In this document: positions 58,849 to 64,000 of the stretch, piece by piece
Numbering within the stretch: position 1 is the stretch's first letter
Layout of the letters: each line of letters begins with the position of its first letter
The notes under the pieces: model-generated
Database searches by the model: none
Told to the model about the DNA's origin: nothing
The model's input: the letters and a program-made list of their open reading frames with translations, nothing else
Program-made: the position numbers and the translations under genes
From: Mycobacteroides chelonae
GTDB lineage: Bacteria > Actinomycetota > Actinomycetes > Mycobacteriales > Mycobacteriaceae
Assembly: GCA_014204435.1 (NCBI GenBank)
Contig: JACHLF010000011.1
Coordinates: 62,001 to 126,000, forward strand
Direction of reading: 5' to 3'
Length of the DNA stretch: 64,000 nt

Positions 58849-59406
58849 ATGCTCGCCTACCGGATCTTCCCGTACCTCACGGACGCGAAGACGGGACAAC
58901 CTGGACACCCGCTCTATCAGCACCGACCGCAGCGCGGTGGCCGTATCGACCATCCCGACTACTACGTCTGGTATCTGGGAACACGGCCCGAGGTGGCGTG
59001 TGGGGAGGTGTTCGGGGATCTACAGGTCTGGGATGACTCGATGCTGGAGTTCCCCCTACTGGGTGCTCGGCGTGCGCTCGGCGTATTCAGCCTGCCCGAC
59101 GAACTGCGGGTGTGCGATCTCGATGACGCGAAACAACTTGTACAGCTTGGGCTTCGTCCCACTCAGGTGGTCGCACGGAACCTCGCCGTCACCCAGTCCT
59201 GGGGACATCAGATCTGGTCAGAGACCATGGCCGACGGCGCGGATCAGCGCTGGCAGGCCGTCCGATGGTGGTCGTACCATCGTCCGTCGTGGCCGGTGCT
59301 GGCGAGCTGGGTCCGCCCGAAACTGGAGCGGGTCGAACTCCTGGATCTGCATCACCCGGCCATCGTCGACGCCGCCGCGGCGCTGAATCATCCCATCAGC
59401 CATTGA
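58849..59406 (+). CDS. RES-domain toxin (MbcT-like NAD+ phosphorylase)
   Basis: Toxin of 185 residues, the length of M. tuberculosis MbcT, which kills cells by phosphorolysis of NAD+. RES features: the N-terminal Arg and Tyr of LAYRIFPYL, QHRPQRGGRIDHPDYYVWYL, the conserved Glu in VACGEVFGDL, and VVARNLAVTQSWGHQIW. The ATG directly follows the antitoxin stop (TAAATG), so expression depends on translation of the antitoxin. Activity on NAD+ is inferred from the family. The pair lies between the siderophore operon and the mycothiol genes with no mobile-element traces. Confidence 0.88.
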   Translation: MLAYRIFPYLTDAKTGQPGHPLYQHRPQRGGRIDHPDYYVWYLGTRPEVACGEVFGDLQVWDDSMLEFPLLGARRALGVFSLPDELRVCDLDDAKQLVQLGLRPTQVVARNLAVTQSWGHQIWSETMADGADQRWQAVRWWSYHRPSWPVLASWVRPKLERVELLDLHHPAIVDAAAALNHPISH

Positions 59407-59409
59407 CAT

Positions 59410-59592
59410 TCACCTGCCCAGGATGCGCCGCACGGATTGTTCTGGACGCAGATCCAGGCGGCGTAACAACTGCGCATTGAGCGCCACCACCACGGTGAAC
59501 GCCGACAGCACCGATCGCGGGTCCCCGCTTCCCAGGATGGCACCGGCGGACGCAATGGCGACATCGGTGCCCGCTGCGATCGCAATACCCAC
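59410..59592 (-). pseudogene. Remnant of a metal-transporting P-type ATPase
   Basis: A minus-strand frame reads VGIAIAAGTDVAIASAGAIL, then GSGDPRSV and LSAFTVVVALNAQLLRRLDL, ending at 59410. The first part is the conserved hinge stretch after GDGxNDAPAL of heavy-metal P1B-ATPases. The second is their usual extreme C-terminus. The two membrane helices that normally separate them are missing, and everything before the hinge is lost (the upstream frame is broken near 59600). The remaining interval 59593-59774 shows no convincing gene. This is a relic with an internal in-frame deletion. Confidence 0.6.
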
Positions 59593-59774
59593 GTCGCGCG
59601 AGCGCGACCGCGATGATCAGCAGCGCCCAGAGCCCAGGGAAGCGCCATGCGCCGCACCGCACGTTCACCGGTGAGCGCCATGGGACACCGTTCACCCGAA
59701 ACCCATACCCGTAGCGGGTATTCACGGGTCTCTTCAGCCCGTCGCATTCCCCCATGCGCGTGACGGCGGAATTG

Positions 59775-60650
59775 TTACTGGGACTCCCCGCGCGCGGCGC
59801 GCTGCAAGGCGGCCACCTCGGCATCCATGCGGGGCAAGATCTCGGGAATCATGCCCCGCATGGGCAGCTCGCCGAGCGATGTCGACAACACCGGTTTGAG
59901 CCAGCGCGTCACCCCGACCCAGCTGGGACAGTTGATGCGGCGACGCCGTTTCTCGATGCCCTTGACGAAGGCCTTGCCGCACGCTTCGACCGACGTCACG
60001 GTTCTCAATGGTGGCGGTAGCCGGGTCAACATCTCCGAGAACGCCGACAGGTTGGCCTTCTGGTCATTCACCATCGAGGTATCGATCCACGACATGTGCG
60101 CCGAACCGACATCGACACCGCGGTGCGCCACCTCCAGGCGCAGCGCATTGGCGAAGTGTTCGACGGCCGCCTTCGACGCGTTGTACGCCGTCACCCCGGG
60201 CGCGGCGGCATACGCGGCCAGCGAGGACACGATCAGCACGTAACCCTGCCGTTCGATCACCGAGGGCAATGCGGCGCGCACCGTGTGAAACACCCCGAGC
60301 ACGTTGACATCGATCAGCTTCTTGAAGGTGGCCGGGTCCACCTGCAGCACCGAACCGAATGTCAGCAGGCCCGCGTTCGCGAGCACCACATCGATGCCGC
60401 CGAATCGCTCGACCGCTTGAGCAACCGCCCCTTGCAGCGCGGCCAGATCGCACACGTCGGCGACCGCCACCAGCACACGATCATGGCCCAGTTCCTCGAC
60501 GATCGCGGCGAGTTTGGCCTCGTCCAGATCGGTAAGCAGCAGATTCGCACCCTTGGCATGCAGCCTGTGCGCGACCTCCACACCGATTCCACCGGCGCCG
60601 CCGGTGATCATGACGGTCTTGCCTGCGATGTCGTTCGCCGTTGAAACCAT
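59775..60650 (-). CDS. Short-chain dehydrogenase/reductase (Rv2129c-like)
   Basis: NAD(P)-dependent oxidoreductase of 291 residues. Cofactor motif TGGAGGIG at residues 16-23, DLDE after beta-2 (Asp favours NAD), NAG at about 90, catalytic Ser in VSSLAAYAAAPG and the YNASK motif. The C-terminal 60 residues (KGIEKRRRRINCPSWVG onward) resemble the membrane-associated tail seen in several mycobacterial SDRs. Substrate unknown. It lies nine bases after mshC on the same strand, and this order (cysQ, mshC, SDR) matches Rv2131c-Rv2129c. Confidence 0.88.
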   Translation of the reverse strand: MVSTANDIAGKTVMITGGAGGIGVEVAHRLHAKGANLLLTDLDEAKLAAIVEELGHDRVLVAVADVCDLAALQGAVAQAVERFGGIDVVLANAGLLTFGSVLQVDPATFKKLIDVNVLGVFHTVRAALPSVIERQGYVLIVSSLAAYAAAPGVTAYNASKAAVEHFANALRLEVAHRGVDVGSAHMSWIDTSMVNDQKANLSAFSEMLTRLPPPLRTVTSVEACGKAFVKGIEKRRRRINCPSWVGVTRWLKPVLSTSLGELPMRGMIPEILPRMDAEVAALQRAARGESQ

Positions 60651-60659
60651 GGGCAGACG

Positions 60660-61898
60660 CTACAGCTGCACTCCCAGCAGGGCATCCACCGCATCGCGCA
60701 CCTGGGCACCTGCCGTCGCGTCGTGGCCACCGTACGCCAGCGCATCAGTCACCCAATTATCTAGGGCAGCAAGCACTTTCGGTGTGTCGAGATCATCTGC
60801 GAGATAGCGGCGCACCCGCGAAACCACGTCCCGAGCGCTCGGTGCGGTGGGCAGCGCGACCGCACGGCGCCACCGGGCCAGCCTGCCCTGCGCGTCGGCG
60901 AGAACGGTATCGCTCCAGGACCGATCCGCGCGGTAGTGGCCGGCTAGCAGCCCGAGACGGATCGCAGCGGGATCCACGCCCTGCGCCGTCAAACCGGATA
61001 CTTTCACCAGGTTTCCGCGGCTCTTGGACATCTTGTGTCCGTCCCACCCGATCATCCCGGCATGCACGTAGTGCCGCGCGAAACGGCGTTGTGCGGTAAC
61101 GGCTTCGGCGTGCGCGGCACTGTACTCGTGGTGCGGGAAGATCAGGTCGCTGCCGCCGCCCTGAATGTCGATACCGGCCCCGAGCTCACGCAGCACGATC
61201 GCCGAACATTCGACGTGCCAGCCCGGCCGGCCCGGCCCGAATGACGCCTCCCAACTCGGCTCCCCTTGCCTCGCGGCACGCCACAACAGCGCATCGAGCT
61301 CGTTGGCCTTGCCCGGACGGTCCGGGTCGCCACCGCGTTCGGCAAAGAGCCGCGACATGGTCTCGATGTCATAGCCCGACTCGTATCCGAACTGCTCGGT
61401 GGCGTCCACCCGGAAGTACACATCCGGGTACTCGGCATCGTCCACGGCGTACGCGGCACCTGAGGCGAGCATCTTCTCGACCAGTTCGATGATGCACGCG
61501 ATCGACTCGGTGGCACGCACGTACTCGCGCGGCGCCAGCACCCGAAGCGCCGTCATATCGCCCCGGAACAGTTCGGTTTCCCGGTCCCCCAGCTCACGCC
61601 AGTCGATGCCGTCACGTTCGGCCCGCTCGAAGAGCGGGTCATCGATATCGGTGACGTTCTGCACGTAGTGCACGTCCAGACCCGCGTCGAGCCATTGCCG
61701 GTAGATCAGGTCGAACGTGAGATACGTTGCGGCATGGCCCAGATGAGTGGCGTCGTACGGGGTGATGCCACACACGTACATGGTCGCGGTCGGCCCGGTG
61801 GTTACCGGACGCACCTGACGGTCGGCGGTGTCGTACAGCCGTAGCTGCGGACCACGACCGTCGAGTTCAGGAACCGGCGCCGACGCCCACGACTGCAT
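60660..61898 (-). CDS. mshC: Cysteine ligase of mycothiol synthesis, MshC
   Basis: ATP-dependent ligase of 412 residues that joins cysteine to glucosaminyl-inositol in mycothiol synthesis; an evolved relative of cysteinyl-tRNA synthetase. CGITPYDATHLGHAATY holds the zinc Cys and the HIGH-type HLGH motif. GWHVECSAIVL and FPHHEYSAAHAEA carry further zinc ligands. KMSKSRGNLV is the KMSKS loop. The C-terminal helical domain is short, as expected for MshC rather than a tRNA synthetase. ATG at 61898 follows AAGGTG; an in-frame GTG at 61904 is less likely. It lies 20 bases after cysQ. Confidence 0.96.
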   Translation of the reverse strand: MQSWASAPVPELDGRGPQLRLYDTADRQVRPVTTGPTATMYVCGITPYDATHLGHAATYLTFDLIYRQWLDAGLDVHYVQNVTDIDDPLFERAERDGIDWRELGDRETELFRGDMTALRVLAPREYVRATESIACIIELVEKMLASGAAYAVDDAEYPDVYFRVDATEQFGYESGYDIETMSRLFAERGGDPDRPGKANELDALLWRAARQGEPSWEASFGPGRPGWHVECSAIVLRELGAGIDIQGGGSDLIFPHHEYSAAHAEAVTAQRRFARHYVHAGMIGWDGHKMSKSRGNLVKVSGLTAQGVDPAAIRLGLLAGHYRADRSWSDTVLADAQGRLARWRRAVALPTAPSARDVVSRVRRYLADDLDTPKVLAALDNWVTDALAYGGHDATAGAQVRDAVDALLGVQL

Positions 61899-61918
61899 AC
61901 GCACACCTTATGGGGTGG

Positions 61919-62683
61919 TCAGGCACGCCCGGCGACCGCGTCCAGCAGCAACGGCGCCAGATCGGGACGGCACATGATGAGGTCGGGCAGGTACGGATGT
62001 GGCTCGTTGTATCGCAGCGCAGATCCGTCCAGACGTGATGCGTGCAGCCCAGCCGCGAGCACCACCCCGGCGGGAGCCGCCGAATCCCATTCCCATTGGC
62101 CGCCACCGTGCAGATAGGCGTCCGCCTCACCGCGCACCACCGCCATCGCCTTGGCGCCGGCCGAACCCATGGGGATGAGTTCGATGTTGAGTCGCTCGGC
62201 CATATCGGTGAGGAACTTGGGCGCCCGGCTGGCACTGGCCACGATCCTGATCGGGTCCGACTCAGAGCGCGCCGAAGGAGCCACCCGGATCTCGTCGGTG
62301 CGAAACACCGTGTCCAATCCCGGCAACGCCACGGCGGAATCGGTGATCGAACCACCATCTCCGTCGGCCTGCCACAAGGCGACATGCACGGCCCAGTCGT
62401 TGCGGCCCTCCAACCCGAATTCGCGGGTGCCATCCAGCGGATCGATGATCCACACGCGCTGCGCCCCGAGGCGGGCTTTGTCGTCGACGGCCTCTTCCGA
62501 AAGCACAGCGTCCGCGGGGCGCGCTGCCGCCAGTCGCTCCAACAGCAGCGCGTTCGCGCGCTTGTCGCCGGCAGCGCCCAGACCCTTGGGGTCGCCAAAG
62601 CCGAGTTCGGCACGTACCTGCAACAGCAGCTGTCCGGCTTCGTGGGCGAGTTCTGCGGCGAGCGCGGAATCGGAAAGAGTCAC
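61919..62683 (-). CDS. cysQ: 3'-phosphoadenosine 5'-phosphatase CysQ
   Basis: Mg-dependent phosphatase of the inositol-monophosphatase fold, 254 residues from the GTG at 62683. It removes phosphate from PAP/PAPS and so controls sulfate assimilation, which feeds cysteine to the mycothiol step next door. Motifs: VLSEEAVDD (metal-binding Glu), WIIDPLDGTREF (DPxDGT) and QWEWDSAAPAGVVLAAGLHA. The start is uncertain: an ATG at 62728 would give about 269 residues, close to the M. tuberculosis length, but neither start has a good ribosome site. It heads the cysQ-mshC-SDR unit and diverges from a small gene. Confidence 0.92.
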   Translation of the reverse strand: MTLSDSALAAELAHEAGQLLLQVRAELGFGDPKGLGAAGDKRANALLLERLAAARPADAVLSEEAVDDKARLGAQRVWIIDPLDGTREFGLEGRNDWAVHVALWQADGDGGSITDSAVALPGLDTVFRTDEIRVAPSARSESDPIRIVASASRAPKFLTDMAERLNIELIPMGSAGAKAMAVVRGEADAYLHGGGQWEWDSAAPAGVVLAAGLHASRLDGSALRYNEPHPYLPDLIMCRPDLAPLLLDAVAGRA

Positions 62684-62747
62684 CCGGTCAGTATTACCCG
62701 ATCCGGATTTGTCTGAGCTCGTCGGCATACTCGGCCCCATCACCGGC

Positions 62748-62972
62748 ATGCGCAACCGAATCGTTCTGACGACGGAAGATGCGGCCGATGTCGCGGAGCT
62801 GGCCGCACCTGATACCTGGATTCGGACTGGGGTGGTCAACACGGCGATCCGCTGGGCGCGCTACGCGCCCGCATCGAAAACGGGCCAACGCGTGAGGCGT
62901 CAGTGCTTGACGTCAGGACACCGTGCCTTCGAAGCGATATCTACGATCGAAGCAACCTCCCAGCGGGCCTGA
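62748..62972 (+). CDS. Small conserved hypothetical protein (possibly Rv2132-like)
   Basis: A plus-strand frame of 74 residues begins MRNRIVLTTEDAADVAELAA, continues WIRTGVVNTAIRWARYAPAS and ends at 62972. Codon third positions look coding over the first 50 residues. M. tuberculosis has a small plus-strand gene (Rv2132) at the same place relative to cysQ. No ribosome site is obvious. The last 24 codons overlap the 3' end of the converging secreted-protein gene, and the sense part may stop near RVRRQ. No function can be assigned. Confidence 0.45.
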   Translation: MRNRIVLTTEDAADVAELAAPDTWIRTGVVNTAIRWARYAPASKTGQRVRRQCLTSGHRAFEAISTIEATSQRA

Positions 62973-63178
62973 ATCCCCGGAAAAACCGTTGCGGCCGCAA
63001 TCGCGTCCTGCGTGAACGCACCACCGAATATCGCGGTACCCGGCGTGGTGTCGTTCAGCATCTGCGCGAACTCGACCTCGCCGTCGGCCTCAGCCGGCAT
63101 CGCCAGCCCAACCCCCACCACACCCAGTGACGCAACCAGTAAACCGGCAGCCGAAAGCCGGCGAAAGTTCGTGATCAT
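62900..63178 (-). CDS. Small secreted protein (weakly DUF732-like)
   Basis: Protein of 92 residues. Residues 1-31 form a clear signal peptide (RR near the start, LLVASLGVVGVGLAMPAEA with an AxA cleavage site). The mature part begins GEVEFAQMLNDTTPGTAIFG and ends ASIVDIASKARCPDVKH. The layout recalls small mycobacterial DUF732 exported proteins, but only one Cys is present where that family usually has two, so the match is weak. It lies 24 bases downstream of the next membrane-protein gene on the same strand. Confidence 0.6.
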   Translation of the reverse strand: MITNFRRLSAAGLLVASLGVVGVGLAMPAEADGEVEFAQMLNDTTPGTAIFGGAFTQDAIAAATVFPGIQARWEVASIVDIASKARCPDVKH

Positions 63179-63202
63179 GATGCCCCATCCCAGTTTTCAA
63201 GA

Positions 63203-64000
63203 TCACGGCGCGAATTCGCCCGTACAGATCGCCATCGGTGGATCCGGGAAGGCGAAGGAATGCACAACGCCGGGCTTGCCCTTGCATTGCGCCGCCTCCT
63301 TGGTGCCCGGAATCACGAACAGCACGACGAACGCCTTCGGTGCCTGGCAGGAATCTGCGGCGACGAACACGGTGCTTCCCATCACCACGGCTGTCTGATA
63401 GCACGAGCCGATGCGCAGTTGCGGGGCAATGCAATACGAGAAATCGCCGGCGGTGAATCCCGTATAGGTCGCCTGACACTTGCCACCGGGAACCACCTCG
63501 ATCACCCGCCACGCTGCCTTGGGGTCGGCACAGGTAACCGTCTTGTAGTCCGAGGGAGCGGCGAGCGCGATGCAGTCACCCACAGCGGCCACCTGACCCG
63601 GGGCCTTGGGCGGGCCCGTCGGCGCCGGGGGTGGGGGTGGGGCGGGCACCGGGGGCGGCGCCATCGGCGCACGGGGTGGCTGCAGGGTCGGCGTCTGATA
63701 GGTCGGCGAGCCACCGACGTTAGGCGACTCCGGGTTCGCGTAGGACATCGTGGTGGTCGGCGAGGGGGCGGACTGGCGGGGAGCACTGTCCCGGCTGAGT
63801 ATCAGCACCAACACCAAGGCCAGCACCACGACGACCGCACCCGCTATCGACGCGATCAGGATCCATGGCTTGGACTGCCTGTGCGGGCCTTGGGGGGCCT
63901 GCCCCGGCAGGCCCGGATACATGGGCGGGACGGCGTACCCCTGCGGAACTCCGCCATACAGTGGGCCGATCGAGTCGTCCGGGTACTCCGCGGGCGCATA
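63203..64000 (-). CDS. Pro-rich single-pass membrane protein with Cys-rich outer domain (partial)
   Basis: The 5' end lies beyond the right edge: the frame is still open at 64000 (AEYPDDSIGPLYGGVPQGYA). Visible order: Pro/Gly-rich cytosolic part, one membrane helix (WILIASIAGAVVVVLALVLV) at about 63850, a long Pro-rich linker (repeated PPP/APP), and an extracellular domain of about 130 residues. That domain has six or more cysteines (VGDCIAL, VTCADPKAAW, GGKCQATY, FSYCIAP, GSCYQT, DSCQAP, QCKGKPG, ICTGEF). It resembles LppU/septum-formation-type domains of actinobacteria, but the assignment is tentative. It may be co-transcribed with the small secreted protein. Confidence 0.7.
   Translation of the reverse strand, partial: YAPAEYPDDSIGPLYGGVPQGYAVPPMYPGLPGQAPQGPHRQSKPWILIASIAGAVVVVLALVLVLILSRDSAPRQSAPSPTTTMSYANPESPNVGGSPTYQTPTLQPPRAPMAPPPVPAPPPPPAPTGPPKAPGQVAAVGDCIALAAPSDYKTVTCADPKAAWRVIEVVPGGKCQATYTGFTAGDFSYCIAPQLRIGSCYQTAVVMGSTVFVAADSCQAPKAFVVLFVIPGTKEAAQCKGKPGVVHSFAFPDPPMAICTGEFAP

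Overview
The window reads as chromosomal DNA of a rapidly growing mycobacterium, most likely the Mycobacteroides abscessus/chelonae group. The DNA is GC-rich with many GTG and a few TTG starts. It carries lineage-specific genes: mycothiol ligase mshC, the proteasome ATPase mpa with a C-terminal QYL tail, SigL/RslA, an MTB12/LppK-type antigen pair, and mycobactin synthases. From memory, the order mpa - lppK - trmI - recB-like - ... - hisG - hisE - ... - metH - PAC2 - ... - SDR - mshC - cysQ follows the M. tuberculosis block Rv2115c-Rv2131c. Two modules found elsewhere in that species sit inside this block: the complete nuo operon with its Rv3143-like neighbour, and a mycobactin-type NRPS/PKS cluster. 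I saw no rRNA, tRNA, CRISPR array, prophage or insertion sequence.

Layout. 1-7.4 kb: partial anti-sigma factor rslA and sigL, a small lipoprotein, mpa, two tandem LppK/MTB12-like exported proteins, tRNA methyltransferase trmI and a DEAD-box RNA helicase. 7.4-13.7 kb: a soluble acyl-ACP desaturase, a RecB-like nuclease, a thioesterase-fold protein, a MOSC protein, a patch of gene remnants with a truncated YrbE permease, and a membrane fatty-acid desaturase. The two desaturases belong to unrelated folds but share a near-identical 22-bp palindrome upstream of their starts. 13.8-29.2 kb: nuoA-N, all on the minus strand with mostly overlapping stop/start codons, encoding the 14-subunit proton-pumping NADH dehydrogenase. 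29.4-38.3 kb: a receiver-like protein, hisG-hisE, a HAD phosphatase, B12-dependent methionine synthase metH, a PAC2 protein, an eroded UPF0126 gene and a lactate 2-monooxygenase-like flavoenzyme.

38.4-58.3 kb: siderophore cluster. mbtE-mbtF-mbtB (minus) diverge from a thioesterase gene, mbtC and mbtD (plus). Two IdeR-type iron boxes lie between them, and a SagB-type flavin oxidase gene faces mbtB. MbtB has ArCP-Cy-A-PCP but no thioesterase. The oxidase next to a heterocycle-forming NRPS suggests an oxazole, not oxazoline, siderophore (inference). mbtA, G, H and I are not in the window. 58.3-59.4 kb: a MbcA/MbcT-like (Xre/RES) toxin-antitoxin pair with a leaderless antitoxin and an operator in its promoter spacer. 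59.4-64 kb: a P-type ATPase remnant, the cysQ-mshC-SDR operon, two small genes and a partial membrane protein.

Recurrent themes are gene remnants carrying in-frame deletions (about 11.1-11.7, 36.8-37.1 and 59.4 kb), probable leaderless transcripts (TANNNT box 6-7 bases before the start codon) at five genes, and operons built from 1-8 base overlaps. Comparisons with M. tuberculosis genes come from memory of those families, not from a search.
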